A stretch of 18,865 bases of DNA from JBKEDH01 sp047975295 (GCA_047975295.1 JBKEDH010000126.1:1-18865), one strand, 5' to 3'. Counted from the first letter of the stretch, positions 7,435 through 16,022 are shown. Made by a program: numbers and translations. The notes: generated from the sequence alone by a model not told the origin.

Positions 7435-9198
7435 CTACCTAATATCCAAATTATATGGAAATATTAACTGTATTCCCTTTCGTTTTGATACGCTCTTTAT
7501 TTCTTTGTAGATTTTGTAGTTGGCCTCTCCCAATTCTTCTTTTAAAATATCATCTTTGGCCTTAACTATACCAAATTTGCTTAACATTTTGTCCAAATCA
7601 ATTTTAAAAACCGGAAATTCCTTTATATTATATTCGGAAATTTCGGCAGCTTCGGCAGCTTTTTCCAAAGCAAGATCCAATCCACCCAATTCGTCAACTA
7701 ATCCATTGTTTAACGCATCTATTCCCGTCCAAACACGGCCTTGCGATATGGCCTTAACATCATCTTGATCCATGCCCCTGCCATCGGCGACCCTTTTGGT
7801 AAACAGCTCATAAACATCAACAATACCTTCTTTAATCAATTCGTGCTGCTCTTCGCTTAATGGCTCGAAAATACTGTAATCGACCGAATTTTTATTGGTT
7901 GTTACCTGCTCGGCATTAATACCTATATCGTCTGCCAAACCTTTAGCATTTGGTAACATACCAAACACCCCTATACTTCCGGTAATGGTAGTTGGCTCTG
8001 CAATAATTTTATCGGCATTACACGCAATATAATAACCTCCGGAAGCCGCTACGTTACCCATAGAAACGATAACAGGTTTTGTTTTTTTAACCAATTCTAT
8101 TTCCCGCCAAATAAGTTCACTGGCCAGAGCGCTTCCTCCGGGAGAATTAATACGTAAAACAATGGCTTTTACATGGTCGTCGCTACCAGCTTCCCTTAAG
8201 GATTCTATCATAATACCCTGCCCCACGTAACCTTCTTCTCCTTCGCCGTAAATAATATCGCCTTCGGCATAGATAACGGCTATTTTGGTTTTATTGTATT
8301 TTATTGCTTTAGTGGCGGCATATTCGGCATATTCCCTTATATTTACCATATTTAGGTTATCTTTTTCTGTAAGTGACAATGCATGGCGCAATCCGTTTTC
8401 GTACTCGTCGTGATAGGCAATAACATCTATTAATTTATGTTCTTGTGCCAAGATAGGCGTTCTGCCCAACAGGCTGTCGGCAATGGTATTTAGACGTTCG
8501 GATGGAATATCACGGCTTTCGGAAATCTCATTTTTCAATTCACCCCAAATGGAATTTAAAAAACGTTGTATCTGTTCTCTATTGGCATCGCTCATATGGT
8601 TTTCCAAAAATGGTTCGACGGCACTTTTGTACTTCCCAAAACGTACTACTTCCATTTTAATACCCGATTTTTCCTGAAAATCTTTAAAATACAACTGTTC
8701 GGAATACAGGCCTTTAAAATCCAAATTACCAACGGGATTTAAAAAAATGGTATCGGCAACCGAGCTTAGGTAGTAATCTTTTTGCGAATACATATCGGCA
8801 TAGGCAGTGATAAATTTACCCGATTCCTTAAACTTTATCAACGCATCGCGAATGGCCTTTGTTTGCGAAATACCTGCTGTAGAAAAGGTATTATCTATCG
8901 AAATACCTTTTATTTTTTGGTCGGTAGCAGCATAATTTATAGCATCGATAATATTGAACAGTCCGTCTTTTTTGGTCTCATTTAAAAATTCGTATTGTTC
9001 AAATTTGGTTTTCCCTGCATAATCTTTAATAGGAAAATCGAGTTTTAGGTTTAAAACCGAATTATCCTTTACAGTAATCTGCTGTTCGCTGTTGCTACCT
9101 CCCATGGCAACTCCTATTACCGCCAAAAAAGCAAAACATAAAAAAAGGAACACAAAAATGCCCACCACGGTTGCCAAAACCCGACCTAAAAATTTCAT
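7435..9198 (-). CDS. sppA: Signal peptide peptidase SppA, 67K type
   Basis: The 587-residue protein is a double-domain S49 serine protease of the 67K SppA type, which degrades cleaved signal peptides in the membrane. A single N-terminal transmembrane helix is at about 7-32. The catalytic lysine is in the N-domain motif RFGKYKSAVEPF (K191), and the nucleophile is in the C-domain motif GNVAASGGYY (S386), matching the Lys/Ser dyad known for E. coli SppA. RINSPGG at about 349-355 and ITGSIGVFG at about 405-413 are further S49 signatures. Length is typical of the full-length enzyme. ATG at 9198, starting 45 nt after the end of menE on the same strand, so it may be read through from the menaquinone operon. 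Confidence 0.95.
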   Translation of the reverse strand: MKFLGRVLATVVGIFVFLFLCFAFLAVIGVAMGGSNSEQQITVKDNSVLNLKLDFPIKDYAGKTKFEQYEFLNETKKDGLFNIIDAINYAATDQKIKGISIDNTFSTAGISQTKAIRDALIKFKESGKFITAYADMYSQKDYYLSSVADTIFLNPVGNLDFKGLYSEQLYFKDFQEKSGIKMEVVRFGKYKSAVEPFLENHMSDANREQIQRFLNSIWGELKNEISESRDIPSERLNTIADSLLGRTPILAQEHKLIDVIAYHDEYENGLRHALSLTEKDNLNMVNIREYAEYAATKAIKYNKTKIAVIYAEGDIIYGEGEEGYVGQGIMIESLREAGSDDHVKAIVLRINSPGGSALASELIWREIELVKKTKPVIVSMGNVAASGGYYIACNADKIIAEPTTITGSIGVFGMLPNAKGLADDIGINAEQVTTNKNSVDYSIFEPLSEEQHELIKEGIVDVYELFTKRVADGRGMDQDDVKAISQGRVWTGIDALNNGLVDELGGLDLALEKAAEAAEISEYNIKEFPVFKIDLDKMLSKFGIVKAKDDILKEELGEANYKIYKEIKSVSKRKGIQLIFPYNLDIR

Positions 9199-9243
9199 AA
9201 TAAATTATTTTTTTTTGAATTAGTATTTCAATTTGATTATTTG

Positions 9244-10323
9244 TTACAATGCCTTTAACACTTTTTTTAAAGTTTCTTTACGTTTAATTTTTCCCGAAGG
9301 TGTTTCTACAAAAGCTTCAACATTATAGACGACCTTGGGTTTTTCGAATTTTTCAAGTACTGAAAACACATGGTTTTTAATATTGTTTTCTGAATTTTCG
9401 ACCACTAATATAAGTTTTTCGCCAAAAATAGTATCGGGTTGCGAAGCTATAAAAAAACGAGTACTTATTTTATGCTGAAGTTTGGCCTCTATTTGTTCTG
9501 GAAACAGTTTAATTCCTCCAGAATTAATCACATTATCGAAACGTCCCAACCATTCAAATTCGGTCTTAGAATGTAGTTTTACCACATCGTTTGTTATAAT
9601 TTTATCTTTTGAAAGTTGCGGTGCTTCAACCACCAAACAATTTCTATCGTCCAAAGAAATAAAAATATTTGGTAATACTTTAAACACCTGTGGTTTTACC
9701 TTGGAAGTTTTAAAATTGTTAAGTTTCTTTAAGGCAATATGCGATACGGTCTCTGTCATGCCATACGTTTCGTAAACATTGGTTTTAAGGTGCTTTAGTT
9801 GGTTTTTTAATACTTCTGATACTGCTGCCCCACCAACTATAATGGTTTCAATATTATCGCAATTGCTTAAAGATTTTTCTAATTGTATAGGCACCATTGC
9901 CGAAAATTTATACTTCGTAGCGGTATCGATTTTCAACTGTGTACTTGGTTCAATATCATCCAACTCCAAACCTAAAACCATAGCCCGCACCAACATCATC
10001 TTTCCCGCAATATAATGGGTAGGCAAACAAAGTAAGGTTTTATAGTCCGGTTGTAAGCCAAAGAATGTTCCTGTTGCCAAAGCGGAATTTACCATGGCCT
10101 GTTTTTCCATTTCAACAAGTTTGGGTTTTCCCGTTGAGCCCGAAGTTTGGAGCTTAATTGTAAAATCGGGGTTTAGCCAGTCTAATAAAAACCGGCCTAT
10201 ACTTTGCTGATAAGGTTTGCCTTCCTTTACAAAGTTGTAGGCAAGTTCTAAAAGACCTTCTTTATTAAAATGAATACCCCGAAATTTAAACTGTGGATGG
10301 ATATATTTAAAGGTCGGCACCAC
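9244..10323 (-). CDS. menE: o-Succinylbenzoate-CoA ligase MenE (short form)
   Basis: The 359-residue adenylate-forming enzyme carries the phosphate-binding loop QTSGSTGKPK (59-68), the acyl/AMP motif YETYGMTE (184-191), the hinge-region GRFDNVINSGGIK (260-272) and the C-terminal catalytic-lysine motif PSGKIKRKE (342-350). It is shorter than typical MenE of other phyla, mainly through a reduced N-domain. Position in the men cluster supports o-succinylbenzoate activation to its CoA thioester in menaquinone synthesis, rather than fatty-acid activation. The start appears to be a GTG at 10323 (a second GTG follows at 10320); no ATG is nearby. Its first 17 nt overlap the end of the CPBP gene, implying translational coupling. 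Confidence 0.9.
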   Translation of the reverse strand: MVPTFKYIHPQFKFRGIHFNKEGLLELAYNFVKEGKPYQQSIGRFLLDWLNPDFTIKLQTSGSTGKPKLVEMEKQAMVNSALATGTFFGLQPDYKTLLCLPTHYIAGKMMLVRAMVLGLELDDIEPSTQLKIDTATKYKFSAMVPIQLEKSLSNCDNIETIIVGGAAVSEVLKNQLKHLKTNVYETYGMTETVSHIALKKLNNFKTSKVKPQVFKVLPNIFISLDDRNCLVVEAPQLSKDKIITNDVVKLHSKTEFEWLGRFDNVINSGGIKLFPEQIEAKLQHKISTRFFIASQPDTIFGEKLILVVENSENNIKNHVFSVLEKFEKPKVVYNVEAFVETPSGKIKRKETLKKVLKAL

Positions 10324-11275
10324 TATTTCCTATTGTTTTAATCTCCTGATTAGGTTCTATTACATTTCCCAACAATTTATCTTTCCAGTTGACCCAACCA
10401 TATTTTTTTGAAAGTACAAACAAAAGCAAAGGAAAAATTACAAAAACAGGCACAAAAATTTCTTGCAAGCCCATACTTTCGGGTTCAGATATATCCTTAA
10501 ACACCGAATAGGTCTGAAAGGCTGTCCAATCGGCAGTAACAAGTAATGCCGTAAATAAATTGTTTGCTGCATGAAACCCTAGTGCAAGCTCTATACCATC
10601 GTCCATCAATGTCATTATACCCAAAAACAATCCGGTTCCTATATAATAAACCATAATTATATAACCTAATTTCTCGACTTCAGGATTCGCTATATGCAAC
10701 ATACCAAAAAAAACAGAGGTAATTACCAATGGCACCCATCTGTTTTTAGCGATAACACCAATACCCTGCATTAAATAACCCCTAAAAAAATACTCCTCGA
10801 AACTGGCTTGCAAAGGCACCATAATTATTGCTATTAAACAGAGTATTAAAAAAGGTACCAACTTGAAATTTAGTACATAATTTTCGGGAGACATAAAATA
10901 ATCGAGCATAACCAATCCTGTAGATAGAACACCCCAAACAATAAATGTAAACCAAAAACGACTCCAATCTATTTTTTTTCTGGCAGTAGTGAATGCTGTA
11001 AACGACTGTTTATGCAAATACCTTACAGTAAGTAGCAAACCAAACAGACCAACAGCAAACGACAATAACAATAAAAATAAGTTTAGATTTGGCTCTAAGG
11101 CCGACATCATTGTTTTTTCATCTAATTTTTTAATTTCCCCACTGTCGAAAGCAGTAAACAGTACGACAAAAGTAAACGGTATCTGCCCTATTACTATTGC
11201 AATAAAAACGGCTATTCCTCCTACTAAATAGCGCCACCACTCGTGTAGTCCTTTGTATGCTTGTTCTATGTACAT
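10307..11275 (-). CDS. CPBP-family intramembrane metalloprotease
   Basis: The 322-residue multi-spanning protein belongs to the CPBP (CAAX protease and bacteriocin-processing, Abi) family. The three catalytic motifs are present: EEYFFRG with the EExxxR pattern (E160, E161, R165), FGMLH with H194, and HAANN with H235 and N239. Hydrophobic helices are visible at about 18-42, 65-83, 105-125, 138-155, 180-195, 205-222, 230-247 and 272-288. Known bacterial members process or are thought to process membrane-associated substrates, but the target here is unknown. The gene overlaps menC by 10 nt upstream and menE by 17 nt downstream, so it is embedded in the menaquinone operon. A role in quinone synthesis is not established. 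ATG at 11275. Confidence 0.9.
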   Translation of the reverse strand: MYIEQAYKGLHEWWRYLVGGIAVFIAIVIGQIPFTFVVLFTAFDSGEIKKLDEKTMMSALEPNLNLFLLLLSFAVGLFGLLLTVRYLHKQSFTAFTTARKKIDWSRFWFTFIVWGVLSTGLVMLDYFMSPENYVLNFKLVPFLILCLIAIIMVPLQASFEEYFFRGYLMQGIGVIAKNRWVPLVITSVFFGMLHIANPEVEKLGYIIMVYYIGTGLFLGIMTLMDDGIELALGFHAANNLFTALLVTADWTAFQTYSVFKDISEPESMGLQEIFVPVFVIFPLLLFVLSKKYGWVNWKDKLLGNVIEPNQEIKTIGNSGADL

Positions 11276-12306
11276 AAATTAAATTTCCAATTTAGTTTGT
11301 TATTGTATTGTAATGCTCCATTTTTTACTTGCAAAGGCGCCTCTATATTATTGGTAAACAATGCTCCTGTACCCAAACCTTGAGGTAAATTGCTATGTTT
11401 TAAATAGGTATATTGCGCAATGGCGTTTAAACCTATATTACTTTCCAAAGCACTGGTTATCCACCATCCTATTTTATTGGTTTCGGATATTTCTATCCAT
11501 TTATCGCTACCGCTAAAACCACCAACCAAACTTGGTTTTAAAATAATATATTGCGGTTTTATAATTTGTAGTAACTCTTGCTTTTTTGTTACAGAAGAAA
11601 CACCTATTAATTCCTCATCTAAAGCAATTGGCAATGGTGTATGTTCGCACAGATAAGCCATTTCCTGTATTTGCCCTTGTTTTATGGGCTGCTCGATAGA
11701 ATGCAGTTTTAATTCTGATAATTGCTTTAACTTATTTAAAGCTTCATGTGGTGAAAATGCTCCGTTAGCATCTACCCGTAATTCGATATCACTTGGCGAA
11801 AATTGCTTTCTAACAGCTTTTAAAAGATCGATTTCCGTTTGAAAATCGATGGCTCCTATTTTCATTTTTATACAGCCAAAGCCAGCTTCTATTTTATCCT
11901 GTATTTGCTGCTTCATAAAGGCTTCCGTACCCATCCAAACCAATCCGTTTATGGGTATTGACGCTTTGTTTTTGGTGAATTTTGATGGGAATAATTCAAA
12001 CCTATCGTTTGCTTCCAACGATTTAAAAGCCGTTTCCAGGCCAAAACAAATACTGGGAAATTCGGTAAGTTCTCCAAAAAGAACCCCTAACTCTATATTA
12101 ATGTTTTCGCAAAGCCATTGTAACTTTTCTTCGTAATCGGGTCTATCATCTGCCGACAACCCTCTAAACACAGCACACTCGCCAATACCTTGTTTTCCTT
12201 TTGAAGATATAATTAAAAACCACGTTTCCTTGGTAAGTAAAGTACCTCGTGAAGTTCCTGCCGGCTGTTTAAAATTTAAAATGTATTTTTTATAGCTTGC
12301 TTTCAT
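11266..12306 (-). CDS. menC: o-Succinylbenzoate synthase MenC
   Basis: A 346-residue enolase-superfamily enzyme that dehydrates SHCHC to o-succinylbenzoate in menaquinone synthesis. Numbered from the chosen start, the catalytic elements are KMK (K147, K149) in CIKMKIG, the metal ligands D179 (RVDANGAF), E205 (SIEQPI) and D230 (IALDEELIG), and K257 (ILKPSLVGG). I place the start at the ATG at 12306 (MKASYKKYILNFKQ), because the longer frame to 12324 begins with a TTG and adds residues with no homologue I recall. It overlaps the CPBP gene by 10 nt. The 133-nt gap before it leaves room for an internal promoter, although no convincing one is visible. Confidence 0.92.
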   Translation of the reverse strand: MKASYKKYILNFKQPAGTSRGTLLTKETWFLIISSKGKQGIGECAVFRGLSADDRPDYEEKLQWLCENINIELGVLFGELTEFPSICFGLETAFKSLEANDRFELFPSKFTKNKASIPINGLVWMGTEAFMKQQIQDKIEAGFGCIKMKIGAIDFQTEIDLLKAVRKQFSPSDIELRVDANGAFSPHEALNKLKQLSELKLHSIEQPIKQGQIQEMAYLCEHTPLPIALDEELIGVSSVTKKQELLQIIKPQYIILKPSLVGGFSGSDKWIEISETNKIGWWITSALESNIGLNAIAQYTYLKHSNLPQGLGTGALFTNNIEAPLQVKNGALQYNNKLNWKFNLCT

Positions 12307-12439
12307 AATTACCGTGAAAGTCAAGAGTTAAAAAAACTTGATTCTCAACACTTATTTTCCTTTTAACTATTCATTTTTCATTTAAAAGAGATATTTCATT
12401 CTCTAAAAAGCCAAAAGCTTAAAAATAGTAGTATTTTAA

Positions 12440-13117
12440 TTAGAGTTCCAAACTTTCGCCTATTGTAAGCAACATTAAATCTTTACCTTTATCGAAAAAC
12501 TTGCGTTTGGCCTCTTCATGATCAATTTCTATATAACCAAATGTATCGTAATGGCATCCCAAAACCTTATCGCATTCTACAAAATTCGATGCTACGATGG
12601 CATCATCTACATCCATAGTAAAATTGCTGCCAATAGGCAAAATAGCCAAATCGAGTTTGGTACGCAACGGAATGAGTTTCATATCCATGGTTAAAGCAGT
12701 ATCGCCGGCAATATAGATGTTTTTATGTTCTCCTTCGATAACAAAACCTCCTGGTTGTCCTCCATATTTACCATCGGGAAACGATGATGTATGTATGGCA
12801 TTAACATATTTTACGGTACCAAATTCGAAATCCCAACTGCCCCCATGGTTCATGGGGTGGCCTTCAAACCCTAGTGTTTCGTAATGCGATACGATTTCGA
12901 AGTTGGAAACAATTATTGCATTGGTTCGGTTTGCTATCGCTTCGACATCTAAAGTATGATCCTGATGCGCATGGGTAAGCAAAATATAATCGGCCTTAAT
13001 AGTGTTTAAATCAATATGTGATGCTTTTTCGTTTCCCGATATAAAGGGATCGACCAAAATATTGACATCATTTATCTGAATGCCCAAACAGGCATGTCCG
13101 TAAAAAGTAATTTTCAT
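12440..13117 (-). CDS. UPF0173 metal-dependent hydrolase (metallo-beta-lactamase fold)
   Basis: The 225-residue protein has the standard length and motifs of the UPF0173 group of the metallo-beta-lactamase superfamily. It starts MKITFYGHACLGI, has LVDPF at about 21-25, the metal-binding THAHQDH at 48-54, a further His at about 109, AGDT with D139, and a C-terminal H189 (GCHYDTFG). This is a complete set of likely zinc ligands, so it should be an active hydrolase. The substrate is unknown. It begins 14 nt after menA ends, with an A-rich spacer, and is followed by menC after 133 nt, putting it inside the menaquinone operon. The superfamily includes thioesterases such as glyoxalase II, which makes a role on a CoA ester in this pathway possible but unproven. 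Confidence 0.9.
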   Translation of the reverse strand: MKITFYGHACLGIQINDVNILVDPFISGNEKASHIDLNTIKADYILLTHAHQDHTLDVEAIANRTNAIIVSNFEIVSHYETLGFEGHPMNHGGSWDFEFGTVKYVNAIHTSSFPDGKYGGQPGGFVIEGEHKNIYIAGDTALTMDMKLIPLRTKLDLAILPIGSNFTMDVDDAIVASNFVECDKVLGCHYDTFGYIEIDHEEAKRKFFDKGKDLMLLTIGESLEL

Positions 13118-13131
13118 CTCTTTTTAAAATT

Positions 13132-14025
13132 TTAAATAAATATAGCAAACAAAACAGCAAATAAAAAGGTACTTAGTGCTACTTTTTTCAATTCTTTGTC
13201 CAATTCGCTGTTAACAGTATTTTTTAAAACCGTGACGACATTAATTAAAAGCGGAGCAAAAGCAATTAAAAACAAAAATTGTTTTGGCGAATAATAATGA
13301 TACAGCACATAAACAGCAGTACATGCCAAGGCTGTTACAATAAGAAACAAATGATAAATCTTGGCATTTTTTATGCCGAGTTTAACCACTAAAGTATTCT
13401 TATAGGTCTTTTTATCGTTTTCCAGATCGCGCATATTATTTAGGTTAAGTACAGCCACACTTAACAAACCAATAGCGGTTGCCGGCAAAAACACATCGTA
13501 TTGCAAGTTTTTTATAAACAAAAAATAGCTTCCCACGACACCCAGCCAACCGAAAAACAGAAATACAAATACATCGCCCAAACCAGAATAACCATAAGCC
13601 TTTTTCCCTACGGTATATTTTATGGCCGCAACTATTGAAGCTATCCCCAAGAATAGAAACAAGACCGAAAACCCGAAATTTTCATTTCCAAAGGCTTTGC
13701 AAATAAGTAATAAAGCCACAATAAGTGTTAAAATAGCTGTAACCACCATGGCGTTTTTCATGGATTTTGGCGTAATAATACCCGATGCTACCAAACGCTG
13801 TTCTCCTTTTCTATTTTTATCGGTACCTTTTACGCCATCGCCATAATCGTTAGCAAAATTGGATAATACCTGAAAACCCACGGTAGTTAAAATAGCCAGC
13901 CAAAATATTGAAGATTGTAAAATAGAATTGCTCCCCAGAGCCGAGCCGACAATAATACCCGAAACCGATAAGGGCAACGTTCTTAAACGAGCGGCCTGTA
14001 TGTATGGTTTAATTTTATCTATCAA
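13132..14025 (-). CDS. menA: 1,4-Dihydroxy-2-naphthoate polyprenyltransferase MenA
   Basis: The 297-residue UbiA-superfamily prenyltransferase attaches the polyprenyl chain to 1,4-dihydroxy-2-naphthoate to form demethylmenaquinone in the inner membrane. The first Asp-rich motif is NFANDYGDGVKGTDK (56-70) and the second is NNMRDLENDK (196-205). Both are needed for Mg-diphosphate binding, and the NxxxDxxxD pattern is intact in each. About eight or nine hydrophobic helices span the sequence (for example 19-31, 40-55, 92-110, 118-135, 152-171, 180-195, 221-241, 249-267, 282-297). It starts 2 nt after the menB stop codon, so translation is probably coupled. ATG at 14025. Confidence 0.95.
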   Translation of the reverse strand: MIDKIKPYIQAARLRTLPLSVSGIIVGSALGSNSILQSSIFWLAILTTVGFQVLSNFANDYGDGVKGTDKNRKGEQRLVASGIITPKSMKNAMVVTAILTLIVALLLICKAFGNENFGFSVLFLFLGIASIVAAIKYTVGKKAYGYSGLGDVFVFLFFGWLGVVGSYFLFIKNLQYDVFLPATAIGLLSVAVLNLNNMRDLENDKKTYKNTLVVKLGIKNAKIYHLFLIVTALACTAVYVLYHYYSPKQFLFLIAFAPLLINVVTVLKNTVNSELDKELKKVALSTFLFAVLFAIFI

Positions 14026-14027
14026 CG

Positions 14028-14867
14028 TTAAGGTATATATTTTTTATTGAAATTAGGCTTACGTTTTTCCAAAAAGGCATTACGGCCTTCAATCGCTTCA
14101 TCGGTCATATAAGCCAAACGTGTGGCTTCGCCCGCAAATACCTGCTGTCCTACCATACCATCGTCGGTAAGGTTCATGGCAAACTTTAACATTTTTATAG
14201 AAATAGGCGATTTTGCCAATATTTCCTGTGCCCATTGGTAGGCCGTACTTTCCAAGTCCTTATGAGGAATTACAGCATTAACCATACCCATTTCGTATGC
14301 TTCCTGTGCGGAATAATTTCTACCAAGAAAGAAAATTTCACGAGCCTTTTTTTGTCCAACCATTTTGGCCAAATAAGCCGAACCGTAACCACCGTCGAAA
14401 CTGGTTACATCGGCATCGGTTTGCTTAAAAATAGCGTGTTCCTTACTTGCTAAAGTTAAATCGCATACCACATGCAGACTATGCCCACCACCTACGGCCC
14501 AACCGGGTACTACAGCAATAACGGCTTTGGGCATAAAACGGATAAGACGCTGCACTTCCAATATATTTAAACGATGATAGCCATCATCGCCTACATAACC
14601 TTGGTGTCCACGGGCTTTTTGGTCGCCACCCGAACAAAAGCTCCATACACCATCTTTGGTCGATGGCCCCTCTGCCGAAAGCAGTACTACACCAATGTTT
14701 ATATCTTCATTGGCATCGTAAAATGCATCGTAAAGCTCGCTGGTTGTTTTAGGCCTAAAGGCGTTCCGTACATTTGGACGATTAAATGCAATCCGGGCAA
14801 CACCATTACATTTTTTATAGGTAATATCTTCGTATTCTTTTACGGTTTTCCAATTAACTTGCTCCAT
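14028..14867 (-). CDS. menB: 1,4-Dihydroxy-2-naphthoyl-CoA synthase MenB (type II)
   Basis: A 279-residue crotonase-fold enzyme that closes the naphthoquinone ring, converting o-succinylbenzoyl-CoA to DHNA-CoA. SGGDQKARG (79-87) and GWAVGGGHSLHVVCD (122-136) form the oxyanion and CoA region, and SFDGGYGSAYLA lies at 156-167. The segment KQTDADV has Asp151 where E. coli MenB has Gly156; M. tuberculosis MenB also has Asp there. Such type II enzymes supply a carboxylate from their own chain instead of bound bicarbonate. I choose the ATG at 14867 over the TTG at 14885, because that TTG is the end of a perfect -7 box. It is the first gene of the operon and divergent from the cysteine-peptidase gene. 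Confidence 0.93.
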   Translation of the reverse strand: MEQVNWKTVKEYEDITYKKCNGVARIAFNRPNVRNAFRPKTTSELYDAFYDANEDINIGVVLLSAEGPSTKDGVWSFCSGGDQKARGHQGYVGDDGYHRLNILEVQRLIRFMPKAVIAVVPGWAVGGGHSLHVVCDLTLASKEHAIFKQTDADVTSFDGGYGSAYLAKMVGQKKAREIFFLGRNYSAQEAYEMGMVNAVIPHKDLESTAYQWAQEILAKSPISIKMLKFAMNLTDDGMVGQQVFAGEATRLAYMTDEAIEGRNAFLEKRKPNFNKKYIP

Positions 14868-14882
14868 TTTCTTTATTTTAGC

Positions 14883-14890
14883 CAAAAATA
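14883..14890 (-). promoter_or_regulatory. Candidate -7 promoter element for the men operon
   Basis: On the minus strand this reads TATTTTTG, a perfect match to the Bacteroidetes -7 consensus TAnnTTTG. A start of transcription about 7 nt further on would leave a leader of roughly 10 nt before the menB ATG at 14867. No TTG is found at the usual -33 distance, which lowers confidence. Confidence 0.4.
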
Positions 14891-14921
14891 ATTTTTATTT
14901 CATTAATAAACCGCATTCTGT

Positions 14922-16022
14922 ATGAAAAATAGCCTGCTTAGCTTCGTTATCGCTTTTATATCGTTTACCATAAATTCCCAAACACGACACTTCGAAACAC
15001 TTATAGACATTGAAACTTCTGCTGTTTTAAGCCAAGGTAATACGGGAACTTGCTGGAGTTTTTCTACATCGTCGTTTTTAGAATCTGAAATTATACGGTT
15101 AACGGGTAAGCATATCGATTTATCCGAAATGTTCCAAGTACGTACAACATACCCGAAAAAAGCCGAAAATTATATTATGCGCCAAGGGAAAGCCCAATTT
15201 GGACAAGGTGGATTGGCCCACGATGTTATAAATAGTGTACGCGATTATGGTTTAGTACCTTTATCTGCTTATAGCGGTCTAGCCAACAATGAAGACACCT
15301 ATAACCATAGTGAGCTTTTTGCCGTTTTAAAAAGTATGTTAAATACTTATGTTGACAATCCTGCCAAAAAGTTATCACCACAATGGAAACAAGCGGTATC
15401 GGGTATTCTGGATGTATATTTAGGTGAAATACCAAAATCGTTTACTTATAAAGGCAAAACTTATACACCAAAGCGTTTTCTGGAAATAACAACCATTAAT
15501 CCCGATGATTATATCTCGTTGACCAGTTTTACAAATGCACCTTTTTATTCGTCTTTCATATTGAATATTCCCGATAATTTTTCGAACGGAAGTTTTTACA
15601 ATATTCCTATAGACAAATTAATATCTACAATAGACAATGCACTTAAAAAAGGCTATACGGTAGCTTTGGACACCGATGTTTCCGAGCCTACTTTTTCGGC
15701 AAAACACGGTATCGCTTTTATTCCCGAAAACCCATCGGACAACAACAAAGGCCTAACCGAAATAATAAAGGAAAAGACAATTACCCAGGATTACCGCCAA
15801 CAGGAATTTGAAAATTTCGATACTACCGACGACCACCTCATGCATATTGTAGGCAAACTAAAAGACCAAAACGGAACCATTTACTACAAAGTTAAAAACT
15901 CTTGGGGTTCTAACGGCGATCGTGTTAAACATGGTGGATATATTTATATGAGCACTTCTTTTTTAAAATTAAAAACAATTTCAATTTTAGTACACAAAGA
16001 TGCTTTTCCTACAAAAAAATAA
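14922..16022 (+). CDS. Secreted C1-family cysteine peptidase, bleomycin hydrolase/PepC-like
   Basis: The 366-residue papain-fold peptidase has all catalytic residues: Gln38 (oxyanion hole), Cys44 in TGTCWSFSTSSFLESE, His308 in DDHLMHIVG and Asn326 in YYKVKNSWG. The arrangement and the long insert between Cys and His resemble the C1B bleomycin hydrolase/aminopeptidase C group. Those enzymes are usually cytosolic hexamers that trim peptides. Here a signal peptide (about residues 1-20, ending INSQ) replaces the cytosolic N-terminus, so it is predicted to act in the periplasm or outside the cell. The protein is shorter than the roughly 450 residues common for PepC. ATG at 14922; it is divergent from menB with a 54-nt spacer. 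Regulation and substrate are not evident. Confidence 0.88.
   Translation: MKNSLLSFVIAFISFTINSQTRHFETLIDIETSAVLSQGNTGTCWSFSTSSFLESEIIRLTGKHIDLSEMFQVRTTYPKKAENYIMRQGKAQFGQGGLAHDVINSVRDYGLVPLSAYSGLANNEDTYNHSELFAVLKSMLNTYVDNPAKKLSPQWKQAVSGILDVYLGEIPKSFTYKGKTYTPKRFLEITTINPDDYISLTSFTNAPFYSSFILNIPDNFSNGSFYNIPIDKLISTIDNALKKGYTVALDTDVSEPTFSAKHGIAFIPENPSDNNKGLTEIIKEKTITQDYRQQEFENFDTTDDHLMHIVGKLKDQNGTIYYKVKNSWGSNGDRVKHGGYIYMSTSFLKLKTISILVHKDAFPTKK

Noticed and set aside
12307..12324. Longer MenC N-terminus starting at TTG 12324
   Set aside because: The ATG at 12306 gives the N-terminus MKASYKKYILNF typical of the family as I recall it; the extra six residues look untranslated.
12307..12439. Spacer before menC considered as an internal promoter with a TTG and a TAAC box
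   Set aside because: The best match to TAnnTTTG has two mismatches, and nothing separates it from the AT-rich background.
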